From the NCBI GenBank assembly GCA_029237695.1, contig CM055269.1:33031175-33095174 (forward strand): DNA of 64,000 nt. Direction: 5' to 3'. Shown one piece after another: positions 41,925 through 54,854 of the stretch (the stretch's first letter is position 1; each line of letters starts with the position of its first letter). The translations under genes were made by a program, and so were the position numbers. A model generated the notes under the pieces. That model had not been told where the DNA came from, searched no databases, and saw only the letters and a program-made list of their open reading frames with translations. The stretch is from Conchocele bisecta (taxonomy: Eukaryota > Mollusca > Bivalvia > Lucinida > Thyasiridae).

Positions 41925-42800
41925 TATGCTAACTTGAAATTCAAGTGAATTCAATTAATTAATCAGCTGTATTCAAATTTATATGCTCGGTCGGTATGTA
42001 ATGATCGAGATATTGCGAGTTACATTTTGTGGCGGTCAGCAAAATTAAGTAATTTTTGGGACTGCTAATTTAATTATGCTCGGTCGGTATGATATGAGAT
42101 TTCGCAAGTTAAATGTTTTGGCGGTCATGAAAAATAAGTAATTTTAGGAATGCTAACTTGAAATTCAAGTAAATTTCATTAATTATTCAGCTGTATTCCG
42201 ATTTAATTATGCTCGGTCGGTATGGTATGAGATATCGCAAACTAAATTTTTTGGCGGTCAGCAAAAATAAATAATTTTTAGAAATGCTAACTTGAAATTC
42301 AAGTTAATGCAATAAATTATGCTATAAATTCAGCTGTATTCAAATTTAATTATGTTCGGTCGGTATGATATGAGATATCGCAAGTTAAATTTTTTGGCGG
42401 TCAGCAAAAATAAGTAAATTTTAGGAATGCTAACTTGAATTTCAAGTTGCTTCAATTAATTATGCTATACATTCCGGTGTATTCAAATTTATTTATGATC
42501 AGTCGGTATGATATGAGATTTCGCAAGTTAAATTTTTTGGCCATAATTTTTAGGATTGCTAACTTGAAATTGAAGTTAATTTAATTGATTCAGATCTATT
42601 CCAATGTAATTTTGTCGGTCAGCAAAAATAAGTAATTTTTAGGAATGCTAACTTGAAATTCAAGTTAATTCAATTCATTATTTAGCTGTATTCAAATTGA
42701 ATTATGCTCGGTCGACATGATATGAGATATCGCAAGTTAACATTTTTTGGCGGTCAGCAAAAATAAGAAATTTTTAGGAATGCTAACTTGAAATTCAATG
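41925..42800. repeat. ~135-bp tandem repeat, six to seven copies
   Basis: ATGCTAACTTGAAATTCAAG recurs at about 41927, 42149, 42285, 42427, 42646 and 42780. It is followed each time by CAGCTGTATTCAAATT, GCTCGGTCGGTATGATATGA and TTTTTTGGCGGTCAGCAAAA. One copy (about 42556) is shortened. TTGAAATTCAA is itself palindromic. Confidence 0.9.
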
Positions 42801-43026
42801 AATTATTTGGATTATTATATTATATGTCACATCAGAGACATAAGTAATATGTGTTTCTGGTCACATTAAAAGTAAGAGTCACATACCACATTACACACAT
42901 AGGCGTAACAACGGGTGCGGCCGCAACGTGCGGCCATGGCCGCACCACTTTTCGGACCATTTATTTATTTTTTTTAGAAAAGAAAATTATTCGCATCTCT
43001 GTATGCAAAAATAGATAACTATATAT

Positions 43027-43160
43027 ATGGGCCGCGCCATACGAAAACCGGCCTTAATGACAACGTCATGAAAAGCGGCAAACGACGTCGGAAAAACGAC
43101 ATTTCAAATTGTTTAGCGTCGCCGTAAAAGTTCTTATTTTGCCCTCCCATTTACGTTTAC
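43027..43160. repeat. dispersed repeat, copy 2
   Basis: Matches 9930-10010 (GGGCCGCGC, GAAAACC, GCCTTAATGACAACGTCATGAAA). Confidence 0.75.
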
Positions 43161-44600
43161 TGGTGTCAGTTAACATTAAGTGTAAACAGAAAACGGAAAA
43201 TGATAACTTACTGAAACTTTCACTAATATGAGACGCAATGCCTTGTACCTCAGTACACATATTATGACGTTATGACATAACGTCACGTACTTGTGACGTC
43301 ACTGAACGTGAATGCATGTTTGACGTTATGGCAATGGTGTCGTGACAAAATATTATAGCAAGGATACTTGCACGAGTTCCTCGCAGCATCAATGACTTAG
43401 AAATGCTTCGGGCGCAGTACATTGTCGCCTAGCTGTCGTTCTTTGACATTGTCACTCTTTTTCGTCGGTTATCCTTATGAATTCAAAATGGTGAACGCAA
43501 AATTTAATTGGCTACATATCAGCGAAGTCTTCGCTTACACTGGACTTTTATTCCTAAATAATCTTAGATATGGACAACCTAGTGTATGCCAACGATATTA
43601 CCATCTATTATCTTGGTAAATTGAGACACTTTTGAACAATTCTATCCTGTACATAGCGAATGATATGCCATTTAATGCCACTCATTTTATCATAAACGGA
43701 GGTAGACACGCAGCTATATAATGGCATATATATCCGGGGTTTGTATTGAATTTTGCAAAATAAATGCATCAACATCTCTCTAATAGATTCAGAATCAGTG
43801 ATATCAATGCAGCTTCTTGATTGTTTGTGTATAAGTAATACATAATGCACAAAACACACAGTGAGGTCGGATGAGTCTTCGAAAAGCTTTGAAATTAAAT
43901 GGAAATTTGATGGTCATAAAGTTGCTTTTCGCACGATTTGCAGTATCAAATCATCAGCTGATCACTTGACTGCATAATAATGTATGTCTGAATCAGGCGA
44001 TTGTAATGCGATCCCCAAGAAAGACACACGGCGACAATTATAAGGTATCAAGCTACCCAATCTGCCCGACGTCGTGTTTTGTCACAAAGTTAATGTTATC
44101 AGCGGCCTACTGCCTACTTTAAAAATTTTCGTCGCATACGAAATGTTAAATAATGTCACTATTATTCCACAAAATTATTTCAGACAGCAGCAAACAACAG
44201 GGAAACGCCAACACTCTGCCTTATTTGAAAAGTATTCATACGAAATTACGTTACATGGGCCGCAATGATCCAAAACAGGACTTTACATTAGCAACTGCAA
44301 TAAACATTATTTTCATACTTTGTCTTGGCCTAATGGGAGACACTTGGAAAGGCTACGAGATATCCAAATTTGGTTGACATGCGATAACAGATGACAAATC
44401 TATAGGACTTGTCTGGGTATTTTATCAACACCCCTTGTATACGCCGTTGTCAATTGATCTAAAACGTCATATAAGTTTTTACCACGCGTCATAAAAATAC
44501 TTCTACAATGAAAAATAATGTAAAAAATATATTTATGTGACAATGGTTTATTTTGGGCGAAATCACCATGGCAAGCTACATTTTGCTTATGGGTTTTGCG
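43161..44600. other. non-coding host DNA
   Basis: I recognise no gene. GACGTCAC-like words near 43260-43320 are noted only. Confidence 0.4.
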
Positions 44601-44604
44601 AATA

Positions 44605-44680
44605 GTGGAGATCCAGATCAGCCTGTGTATCCGCAATCTGATCAGGTGCTGCACTGTTCGCCATTCCATCAATAAAACAC
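44605..44680. repeat. short dispersed hairpin-type repeat
   Basis: CCAGATCAGCCTGTG...ATCTGATCAGGTGCTGCACTG. A related, more diverged copy (CCAGATGAGCCGGC...TCTCATCAGGATCTGCACTG) is at about 45874-45920. Confidence 0.6.
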
Positions 44681-44689
44681 TCGTCTTGC

Positions 44690-46890
44690 TTCTAACAAGC
44701 CATACAGATCGTTATCAGGCTACAGCAGTCAGTCTGAGTGTGCTATTTGTACAGAAGCTTCACTAATCACGTCTATTTGTTTAGATTTACAGACCGACTA
44801 CTGGAAAGTGTACATCCTGGTCATATAGAATTATAATATGTATAACTATCAATCACAGATATCCACGTTCCAAATGGCGAATAGTATATATCCGGATAAA
44901 CTGAAATAATTATGCATATGCATAAATCATAGTTAAATTCGTGGACTAAATGGAGAACACTCATTATTATATTCAGACCTACTAATACCTTCATTTTCCT
45001 GCATATATTTCCGGACAAAGTAAATGGCAAACGTTGTATTTCCTGATTTACTATATATAACAATCATGTACCAAAGGAGCGGGAGGGGACATGGATCAGG
45101 GTCTACACAGATACATCCGGATATATTATATGAGCCGCTTCGTGGGAAAAGGTACCTTATTTTGACATTTTTACTTTTTGACGTTTTTCGATGCAGAGCT
45201 CATTCCTGAACATAATTATATTTGTTTTATGCAATTCCGATGTAAATCGGCTGGTTTGGTAAACTTTTAACACCTACACTGAATGCGATTTGAACGTCAC
45301 GTCGCTTATTATTGTGACGACGTCGCAACTTTTTTCTGACGTCACATTAATTACCTCAGGACAAAGCAATCGTATTTTTTTCTTACGCCATGTATGATAC
45401 ATATGTAGCCTATAGCATACACTTACCACGTAGAGGCGAACATGGGAAGCAATAGAGAACTGAACGTAATTAGTATAAGCCGTGGTTGAACTAATAGAAA
45501 ATGGTTCCTCAAAATGTTTAGAGATTGGGCGGGCAGGCACCTGTCCTCTCTTACATGATATACCAGTTGTATGTGTACCCTGAAGGAGTGCACAATGCGA
45601 AAGCGAGAAATCCGAAACTCAAATGAAATGTCATGCAAAGCATGAACTGTATTTGGCGAAATAAATGAGGTGATTCTAATATGTTGGAGTAACAAGCTTT
45701 AGTTGAAAATATTTGAAATATTCAAAACAGCAGATGACAAAGGGTGTATTACTGCCAACATATCTGCTGGACATCAAAGGAAATAGCGGTCAATAGCCAC
45801 ATACCGGTATTAACCCATTTAACATGTTTAACACCACAGACTCTACAGCAATATTTGCAAACTTTATGTAGTTCCAGATGAGCCGGCTTAAGAGCCGTCT
45901 CATCAGGATCTGCACTGTATTTTCATATATATATTCAAAAAAAAAAAATCTTAATAAACGGACTAGTGTGAAAATCATTTTCTGACAAATGGATTGGCCG
46001 GAGAATTACCATGGATCAATCCCATTCACTTACACTGGAGTAAACCTAGATATTATCTACACTATTCAGTTTTAATAATACAACGCCAAAACTGTTTACA
46101 AGTTCACCCATACTGTAGAGAAAAGAAACAACTTGCAAGCTATATCGCGCTTTCCGAAATTTAAGCGGGCGCGACAATAAAATGATCACTAAATTACAAT
46201 AGCAGACAGTATTAACTAATAAGGCCTAAACAAATTAGCTGTGTTTCAGGTTACATGCTGAAAAAAGGTTTGGTCGGTAGGTTGTCAATTTTTTTTAGGC
46301 AAACATAAGTGAAAACTAACAAATATTGTTTTAAATATTAGCTATACTTACAGTATTGGTTTAAAACACACTTTGTGCATAGCAATGACTAACTAGTTAA
46401 ATATACTTTTTGCATAAAAAATATTGAAGTAACAATTTACTTCTTTATTTTTGTTAAATGAATGAAAAAAATTACGACCACATCAAAAAAACAGGGTCGG
46501 TCGGGATACCTGAAACACGGCTTATTTGTACACGTTCTTAGGGAGAAGTACCCCACTCAAGTGTGTGTTATTCAGACATATATACTGGTCACTATAGACA
46601 TGGGTTCATGCCGTCACATTCCCCTTAAGGGGTTGCAATGGGGATTCTCAAATCACCAGTTGCTCATTTTTGTCAATTATGCATAAAACATAGGTATTAT
46701 AGATCACAGGTATCTCAAATTATATACATCAGTTTCTTATGTACACACACCGCAGTACGTTATTGTGGTACAAGCTATAGTTGTTGCATTCAGTGAAAAA
46801 CTGACTAAGACAATAAACAGGCAGATGCAAAAAAAAGCACCCTACAATATGTTTACCAGTAGTATTGAAAATAACAATGCTTGTTTAATC
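44690..46890. other. non-coding host DNA
   Basis: Apart from the diverged repeat at 45874-45920 I see nothing that can be named. Confidence 0.4.
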
Positions 46891-46896
46891 AGAATG

Positions 46897-46966
46897 GGCC
46901 CCACTGGGACTCGAACCCAGGTCACTAGTATGAATACCAGTATGCTAGCCGCTGCACTACAAGGCC
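46897..46966 (-). tRNA. tRNA-like sequence, probably a pseudogene or SINE head
   Basis: On the minus strand the 70-nt segment has a seven-pair acceptor stem with G-U pairs (GGCCTTG with TGGGGCC), a D arm (GTGC with GCAT), a T arm with GGGTTCGAGTCCC, and good A and B boxes. The anticodon stem pairs, but its loop is six or eight nt, not seven, so no anticodon can be assigned safely. No adjacent second copy and no A-tail was seen. Confidence 0.6.
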
Positions 46967-47379
46967 TGACCAAACCGATAAACACAACATTATTAAATTC
47001 AATACTATGTTAAATTGTATAAAGCTTCTGTACATGTATAACACGGGTCTCTCGTGGATCCAAACAAAATATTAAAAAAAGAAGAAACGCGATGTTTGTG
47101 ACAGTCATCAAAGTACAACTACCGCGCATGTCATACCGGGTTTAGAAGGTTCTTGAACCAGTTCCCACATTTAAATATAAGATAACTTCCGCTTTGTGTC
47201 ACCAAGTAGTGTCAATGTTATGAGACATATATCCGTCGCTAATTGGTAATGATATTGTCGCTAATAAATGGTTGCGTGTTCGGTCGCTTTTCTCTATTTT
47301 ACTCGACAGGTGTAATATTTAGCATTCTATAAATAGACTTGTGTTTGTGTGCAATCTGAAACAATACATTCAGCATTAT

Positions 47380-47514
47380 CTGAGTATGGGATCAAGTGGT
47401 CTATTGTTTACACTGCAGCTCACGATAATCATGATGTCTCGCGTAAATCGTAAATTTCATTCACCAATATGACTTGCAGTGTAAACAATAGATCACGTGA
47501 CCCCACATCCTGAG
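47380..47514. mobile_element. ~135-bp MITE-like inverted repeat
   Basis: GTCTATTGTTTACACTGCA at the left is mirrored by TGCAGTGTAAACAATAGATC at the right, with looser matches outward to CTGAG. The interior has no coding potential. Confidence 0.82.
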
Positions 47515-47952
47515 ATTATGCACGTATCAACAGCTAATCGTCCGCTTGAATAGGCAGGACACGTGACCATTATTTATTATCAATTAATCCTTTTAAGCGC
47601 CTGTTGATCGCGAGCAATATACATTGTAATAAGCGTCTGTCTATCGCGAGCACTATACAACTTAATAAGCATGATTTTATGAATAATTACTTTAACTTCT
47701 GTTCAAATGACATGATTGTATATAGGTCCGTTGCTACTGGAATTCCCGCAGTAGTTGGTAACCGAAATGCGGATGATACCAGTACCACTGCATGTCCCGA
47801 AATTTTATAATGCTATCGGATTCGATCGCGATTTGAAATCTTGGACTCCGACCATCGCGTTATAATGGAGCTGCAGTGTAATACACGATTTATGCAGAAT
47901 TCCTTTCAGTTGCTGAGCCACTTAAACCGGAATTTGCCAGAAAGACCGAAAG

Positions 47953-48087
47953 AGCAACTTTGTTTTCGGCGAGTGTGATATACCGGTGTCAAGCCAGCGA
48001 TAGATAACATTCCGATAGATAGTATCGGAATGTTATCTATCGCTGGCTTGAATCCGGTATATCACACTCGCCGAAAACAAAGTTGCT
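47953..48087. repeat. 135-bp foldback with ~64-bp arms
   Basis: AGCAACTTTGTTTTCGGCGA starts the left arm and its inverse ends the right arm. GCCAGCGATAGATAACATTC is matched exactly around a five-base centre. Confidence 0.95.
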
Positions 48088-48181
48088 AAATTAATGCATT
48101 TAAAGCACGTGTTGTTTACATTTAGTATCAACACTTTACCCTATATAATTTATATAAATACTTTAATATAAAATACATAAG

Positions 48182-48314
48182 TGTCACAGGGTGGGAAACA
48201 TGTGCACCGGCCCGGGGCCCGAACTCGGGACCTCTGGTTTACCGTACCATCGCTCTAACCGACTGAGCTAGCACGAATACACACTTCCTCCCCACAAAGT
48301 TACGTACCGCGACA
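48182..48314 (-). repeat. LTR copy with Pol III-type A and B boxes
   Basis: On the minus strand TAGCTCAGTCGG is an exact A-box match and GAGTTCGGGCC about 40 nt downstream is a B-box match, with tRNA-like text between. The other LTR (48457-48583) keeps the A box but has lost about ten bases around the B box, leaving GAGGCCCCGG. Confidence 0.78.
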
Positions 48315-48456
48315 TACTCCCCCGCCAAATTGGAATTCATCGACGAATTATATATTTAATTTGTCTCTGAATTCCATATTTTTGGTAGATTTTGGGTAGT
48401 ATAATATATAGCAGTCACGGTCCCTCGTTGGGCGCCAAATGTCACAGGGTGCCAAA

Positions 48457-48583
48457 TGTCACAGGGTGAGAAACATGTGCACCGGTCCGGGGCCTCTGGT
48501 TTACCGTACCATCGCTCTAACCGACTGAGCTAGCCGGGCACGAATACACACTTCCTCCCCACAGTTAGTTACGTACCGGGACA
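48457..48583 (-). repeat. second LTR copy, B box deleted
   Basis: Same ends as 48182-48314. An inner deletion removes GAACTCGGGAC-type text, and there is a four-base insertion beside the A box (CCGG). Confidence 0.78.
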
Positions 48584-48587
48584 TAAG

Positions 48588-48715
48588 CAATTATGCATGC
48601 ACGTGTCTTTAACCCTTTACATTCTGAGCATTTTCCAAATATAAAATACATAAACAATTATGCATGCAGTCTGCATGTGTCTTTAACCCTTTACATTCTG
48701 AACATTTTCCAAATA
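48588..48715. repeat. ~67-bp tandem duplication hosting the TRIM
   Basis: CAATTATGCATGC, GTGTCTTTAACCCTTTACAT, TTTTCCAAATAT and ATAAAATACATAA occur twice. The TRIM sits at the TAAG junction of the first copy (compare 48165-48181). Confidence 0.8.
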
Positions 48716-49019
48716 TTTCCCTCTTATTTTTCCCATTGAAAGTATATGTTGTGTCCACTCATTTCAACCGTCTCAACGAAACGGTTCAAATTATGGTTTC
48801 CACTGAGAAGTTTAATCATTTTTGTCCGGCTATTGGTACAGTCCGACTACTGGTTACTGCCAATGATATGACGAAAATTGTGCAGACATTGTTTGCAACT
48901 TTCCGTCTAGAACACACTTTGTTTTCAAGACAAAAGAGAATCCCAAAGATCTACCAAAATAAATACATACAATGAGCAACAAAGTTAACTGTCACACAAC
49001 AAAACTATTTACAAGTCGC

Positions 49020-49146
49020 ATCTAGGGGATGAGCCAGACCCCTGAAAATAGGGTAATCACTACCACTTGGGGGGGGGGGGGGGGGGGGCAAATTGCCACT
49101 ATATTTTATGGCCTTTTATGTAACCCCCCCCCCCCCCCCCACCCCC
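49020..49146. repeat. left inverted terminus: GAGCCAGA...G-run...CAAATTGCCACTATA
   Basis: GATGAGCCAGA, ACTACCACTTGGGG with a long G run, and GCAAATTGCCACTATATTTTATGG recur in inverse at 54855-54925. A C19 run follows at 49122. Together the pair brackets about 5.9 kb that includes the CXC-family frame. Confidence 0.7.
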
Positions 49147-50620
49147 TAGCGGACAAATTTGCGGTTCATAAAAACATTTTTTTTGCGAATGTAGCAAATA
49201 AGCACACTATACAAGGCAACCACACACCATGATTTTTCTGAAGGTTTAAACTTTGAAGAAAATAAAAATTCCATACTTGTATCCAAGATGGCTACCAATA
49301 TTCAAGATGGCCACCAAAAAACATATGTTTTACCCACTACAGGAAAATGTTAAATCCACATGTTATTATTAATAGTTTGTATCGCTTCATTACATTAACA
49401 CATTACTTATAACATATTTTAAAATGTTGTATATTTTAAAATGTTGAATATTTAATTGTGCCTCCGTATGTATGAAATAAATACCTATAATTAAAATGGC
49501 GGTCAATAAATCATATGTTTGCTATATCTTTGCTGTAACGTAATGTACATCTAATAATTGTTTTTATCAATTCATTGCTATATGCTAATTGGTTTCACAG
49601 ACGACTTTACACTGCCATTAAATAATTGAGTCATTTACATATTGATAATACATTTTTTAAAATTCAAAATGGCCGCCACGAACATAATAATAGCCTAACA
49701 GTAATACTGTTGGTTGTGAAGAAAAAACGTGAATCGGTATACTTTTACCGAGGTTCTTCTCGAACGGGTTGGAAATTGATCGGCATGTCAGAATAAGCGG
49801 CTGGTGTTATATATGGCTTGTACAGTTTTATATCTGTGCAGGTGCTGATGCTTCTCCGATGCAAGGACATAGATGTCTGAGATGAATAAATGTGCTATGA
49901 CGAAATCTCAATGGAGACACTATTATAAGACATTTTATAATTGTGGCATATACACTAGAAGCATACAGCTGGTGGCACTTGGCGATTATGATTCGACAAT
50001 GATATAAACTATGTGTTGTCTACGATTCTAATGAGTTCATAGTTTGAAGGTACCTAAAGAAGTATGCACATGCCTGGGGACACAATACATTACCAGATAC
50101 ATTATTCAGTGTACTAACCTATTCACATTACACATCCTGCATGGGCATAGAGACACAACCATCTATTTCATACAGCACTTCATGCTATGGCCATCACCAC
50201 CTTGTATTCGAATGTGCTTCTAATTACTAACTTCAATGATGCCTGGGAACTGGTCTGCAGAAATAGTATGCTTGGTGAAGGTACTTTCGCATGATTCATG
50301 AATGCAGTTACAGAAACAACATATACCGGACACTTACAGAGACTAAAACAGATTTCACTTCATATGACAGGTATGCATTATCAAGTGTGTTTCACATACA
50401 TTAACAGCGAGTGTCTATCTAACATGTATCTATTTCTATGTAGTCTGAGTAATGTGCGTCGTGTTATTAATACAATCAATGATTAATGAACTGACATATA
50501 CCAAAACCCCATTAAAATTACACAGAAAAAAGATAAAGATATGGATCGACATTTGTTGTTATTGTGATGAAATGCTCGTGTTAATGCATTGGCTCATATT
50601 TCTTAATTTCTATCGCTGTA
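49147..50620. other. non-coding DNA inside the bracketed unit
   Basis: I see no gene. AAGATGGCC and related words recur here, as they do beside several other inverted termini in the window. Confidence 0.45.
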
Positions 50621-50626
50621 GGCATG

Positions 50627-50871
50627 GTCCCCATTATAGATGCTTCCTTAGATGGTAACAGTTATCGCGGATACTAACATACACGATGAACGTGTAGGAT
50701 ACATCTGCTACATTGGTAAAAGTGCTAAGGACACTAACCTATATCTACAATCTACTACATGGTGATAGTCCTTAGCACTTTTACCAATGTAGCAGATGTA
50801 TCCTACACGTTCATCATGTATGTTAGTATCCGCGACAACTGTTACCATCTAAGTAAGCATCTATAATGGGG
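50627..50871. repeat. foldback with ~104-bp arms
   Basis: The arms 50627-50731 and 50768-50871 match in inverse with a few substitutions (for example GTTATCGCGG against GTTGTCGCGG). The loop already contains one unit of the 46-bp minisatellite. Confidence 0.92.
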
Positions 50872-52470
50872 AACTACAATCTGCAACATAGTGCTATTAC
50901 CTAGAAATAGCACTAAACCTATATCCTATGAATCTACTACATGGGTAAAATAGTGCTAATAGACACTAAAACCTTCTCTCAACAATCTACCTACATGGGT
51001 GATTGGGTGCTAAGAGACATTAACCTCATACCTACAATCTACTAACATGGTGAAGTGGTTGCTAGAGAAACTAACCTATACCTACAAATCTACTACATGG
51101 TTGATGGTGCTAGAGACACTAACCTATACCTACAAATCACTACATGGTGATGGTGCTATAGGACACTTAACCTATTATCTACAATCTAACCTAACATGGT
51201 GATGGTGCTAGAGGACACAAACCAATAATCTACCAATCTACTAACATTGTTGGATAGGTGCAAGAGACACTAACCTATATCTACAATCTACTACATTGTG
51301 ATTAGTGCTAGAGAACACTAACCTATATCTACAATCTAACTACCAATGGTGAAATAGAGCTAAGAGACAGTAACCTTTAAACCTCCATCTACTACATGGT
51401 GAATGGTGCTAAAGAGGACACAAACCAATACCTACAATCTACTACATGTGTGACGGTGCAAGGAGAAACTAACCTATACCTACAATCTACTACATCGGTG
51501 ATGGTGCTAGAGACACAAACCTAATACCAACAATTTCTACTACATGGTGATCGGTGCTAAGAGACCACTAACCTATATCCAATCTAACTACATGGTGATG
51601 GGTGCTAGCGACACTAACCTATATCTACAAGGTCTACTACATGGTGATGGTGCTAATAGACACTAACCCATATCTATCACATCTACTACATGGTGATGGT
51701 GCCCTAGAGACACTCCTAACCTATATCCTACAATCTACAAATGTGATGGTGCTAGAGACACTAACCTATATCTACAATCTACTACATGGTGATGGTGCTA
51801 GAGACACTAACCTATATCTACAATCTACTAGATGGTGATGGTGCTAGAGACACTAACCTATATCTACAATTTACTAGATGGTGTATGGTGCTATAGACCC
51901 AACCTATATCCTACAATCTACTACAAGTGATGGTGCTAGAGACACTAACCTATATCTACAATCTACTACATGGTGATGGTGCTAGAGACACTAACCTATA
52001 TCTACAATCTACTAGATGGTGATGGTGCTAGAGACACTAACCTATATCTACAATCTACTACATGGTGATGGTGCTAGAGACACTAACCTATATCTACAAT
52101 CTACTACATGGTGATGGTGCTAGAGACACTAACCTATATCTACAATCTACTAGATGGTGATGGTGCTAGAGACACTAACCTATATCTACAATCTACTACA
52201 TGGTGATGGTGCTAGAGACACTAACCTATATCTACAATTTACTACATGGTGATGGTGCTAGAGACACTAACCTCTACTACATGGTGATGGTGCTAGAGAC
52301 ACTAACCTATATCTACAATCTACTAGATGGTGATGGTGCTAGAGACACTAACCTATATCTACAATCTACTACATGGTGATTGTGCTAGAGACACTAACCT
52401 ATATCTACAATCTACTACATGGTGATGGTGCTAGAGACACTAACCTATACCTACATCCTGATACATGGTG
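50735..52470. repeat. 46-bp minisatellite, about 36 copies
   Basis: The unit includes GGTGATGGTGCTAGAGACAC, TAACCTATAT and CTACAATCTACTACAT. From about 51930 to 52440 copies are nearly identical. From about 50870 to 51930 almost every copy has one or more single-base insertions or losses. Confidence 0.97.
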
Positions 52471-52559
52471 ACGGCGCTTCACTATCATATACATCCTCCC
52501 TGCTACGTGACGATAGTGCTAGATGATAGACACTAACTTATATTTGAGCTAACTTAAGC

Positions 52560-54006
52560 TCTTCTCCCACCACTTGGCCCACTACCATGGACATTGGCAA
52601 CCCTTGAAGGAACACCGAGGAAAACTACGAAAGCTGTGTTGGCCAAGCACTTTCAGAAATTATCAACACCAGTGAATGACTTCCCAGCAAATTCAGCAAC
52701 AGTAATTGATGGAATGAGTTTAGTCCAGAAGGTGACGCCCAACATCTCAACGTTTGGTGATATTGCAATATCCATCCATGGCATGATATGTAAAGAAGGC
52801 TCGGAAAGCAACCGGATAGATGTTGTGTTTGACACATATGAAGAATTGTCCATTAAATCAGCCGAGAGATCACATAGAGGCGAAGGGCAAAGTCTCCAGT
52901 TGCACAATATCAGCTCAACACAAATAGTAAGACAGTGGAGATCATTCTTAAAACAAGTCAACAACAAAAGTAGCTTAATAGAGTTTCTTGTCCATGAGTG
53001 GCAGAAGCCAAAGTACACATGTAAGCTACAAGGAAAGGTCCTAATTGTGACACACGTGGAAAGGTGTTGGCAGATCACAGATAATTTTTGTGAAGAGGTT
53101 TATGCATTACAGAGTATGCAAGAAGAGGCAGATGGGCGATTACTGCTTCATGCGACACATGCTGCAGATGCAGGGTACAAAGCTGTCGTCATATGCTCAG
53201 ATGACACAGACGTGATTGTTCTATGTCTAGGAGTTTGTGAAAGCATTAGTGTAACACTTTTCATTAAAACTGGAACACAGGCACGCACACGATTGATTAA
53301 CGTTGAAACAATCGCTGCAGCTATTGGACCTGGTGTTTGCGGTGCACTTATTGGAATGCATGCATTCACTGGCTGCGACACCACGAGTGCATTCGCTGGG
53401 AAAGGGAAGCTCAGGGCCTTGCAGATTATCAAGGCAAATCCAGATGTAAGGGAAACCTTCACACAGTTGGGATCTGACTGGAATATTCCACCTCAGCTAC
53501 ACACCAAATTAGAAGCATTTGTTTGCCTGTTCTATGCAGCAAAACCACAAACATCCAACATAAATGACTTGAGGTACAATATTTTCTGCTCGAAAAGGGG
53601 GGAAATTGAATCCCATCAAATGCCACCATGCAGGAATTGCCTAGTTAAGCATGCATTACGTGCAAATTACCAGGCTGCTATTTGGAAGAGAAGCCTTGTA
53701 GCAGATCCAGAAAGGCCATCACCTGAGATACATGGTTGGAAGCTGAACACAGTAGAAGGACAATGTCACCTCAACATTGACTGGATGGACGGATTACCAG
53801 CTCCTGAAGCGGTTTTGGAGCTGCTGTCTTGCAAATGTTCTCGGCTGTGCAAATTACCATCTTGTGTATGTCTGTCAAATGGACTGAGATGCACAGACAT
53901 GTGTCGACTGAGAGACTGCAGTAATCAACCTTCTGACGAGTTTGAACCCGAGGGGACTGCAGAAGTTGACCTTTATGATAGAGATGAAGCCGAACATCAC
54001 ATTTGA
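52560..54006 (+). CDS. DTD/GCDT-motif family protein with C-terminal CXC domain
   Basis: An open frame of about 480 codons without an obvious ATG. It enters just after a possible splice acceptor (TTAAG, 52554-52558) with PLGPLPWTLATLEG, so it is either a last exon or 5'-truncated. Features: QSMQEEADGRLLLHA, then CSDDTDVIVLCLG, HAFTGCDTTSAFAGKGK in mid-protein, and a cysteine-rich end (CKCSRLCKLPSCVCLSNG, then CTDMCRLRDC) resembling tesmin/CXC DNA-binding motifs. The DTD and GCDT pair resembles metal-binding sites of PIN/FEN nucleases, an inference only. Many-copy invertebrate relatives are known, uncharacterised. It is related to the broken gene at 30328-33320. Confidence 0.75.
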
Positions 54007-54850
54007 ATAGAACATAGTATTTGATGTCATTTGCAGGTATAATGGACATTCGGTTATAGACAATTGACACTAAGTCATATTATCAATCGTATTTGTCAGC
54101 ACCATTGGTTATAGCATACCTGTTGTTTAATTACATAGTTTGTAGTGTAGTAATAACAGATTTTGTGAGCACTTTCATCAGTAGATAACTTAATAAATAG
54201 TTACATAAGTATACACAATTACCTTGGTTGGTATTGAATCATACATCGTTTGTTTTTGAAAAAGTTGTATCTCAATTAATCTGCCAAACATAACAGGTTT
54301 CCGAAATTTTACTGGTGGCCATCTTGGATTTACCCATGTCAAACTATTTGGTTTGAATAACAATTGTATCATCATATATGCATATTTGTAATAAAAGTGC
54401 ATTTTTCCTTTACAATACATACACATAGTTATTTATGGCAGCCATTTTGTTTTGTATGTAACCAACTGCTGGAATTAGGCAATAAGGACTTTTTAAAACA
54501 TAAATGCAATGAAATTGTACGTTTAGAAACACACTCCATTGAAAAATTCGTACTACTAGCATAATTTAAGTACACATAGTAACATTAGTGTTTTTTTGGC
54601 GGCCATCTTGGATTTTCTACAGAAATATAAAAATTCAACTCTTTACAGTTTAAGAGTCATTAGAAAAACAATTTCATTAACTTTCAAATCAATTGAATGT
54701 GTTTCAGTGTAGTTATTAGCAGTAGTTTTTAAACCTGTTATTTTTTTATGGGGCATTTTTTTTATCGAGGGGGGTCTATCAAACATAAAACCGTTAAGCT
54801 ACAAGATCCAAACTGCTATCATGCAGTTTTATTATACTGAGATATATACC
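54007..54850. other. non-coding DNA downstream of the CXC-family gene
   Basis: It contains repeated GGCCATCTTGGATTT words (54316, 54600) and no gene. Confidence 0.45.
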
Positions 54851-54854
54851 TGAC

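Larger units (their letters stand above)
48182..48583 (-). mobile_element. TRIM-like mini LTR retroelement with tRNA-like LTRs
   Basis: Two direct repeats, 48182-48314 (133 bp) and 48457-48583 (127 bp), each start TGTCACAGGG and end GACA (in minus orientation TGTC...TGACA). Only 142 bp lies between them. Reading the minus strand, the first LTR is followed by a short duplication and then TGGCGCCCAACGAGGGAC, a primer-binding site of the lysine-tRNA type. A purine-rich GGCGGGGGAGTA directly precedes the second LTR, as a polypurine tract should. TAAG flanks both sides (48178-48181 and 48584-48587). There is no coding capacity, so it depends on an autonomous element for mobilisation. Each LTR contains a tRNA-like segment. 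Confidence 0.82.

Noticed and set aside
43260..43330. Cluster of GACGT/TGACGTCA words as an enhancer
   Set aside because: Such words also occur in dispersed repeats here, and no gene start lies nearby.
46897..46966. Functional tRNA gene
   Set aside because: The anticodon loop cannot be made seven nt with a good stem, and the acceptor stem depends on several G-U pairs.
50735..52470. Possible CRISPR array
   Set aside because: Units are directly adjacent with no unique spacers and the context is eukaryotic, so it is a minisatellite.
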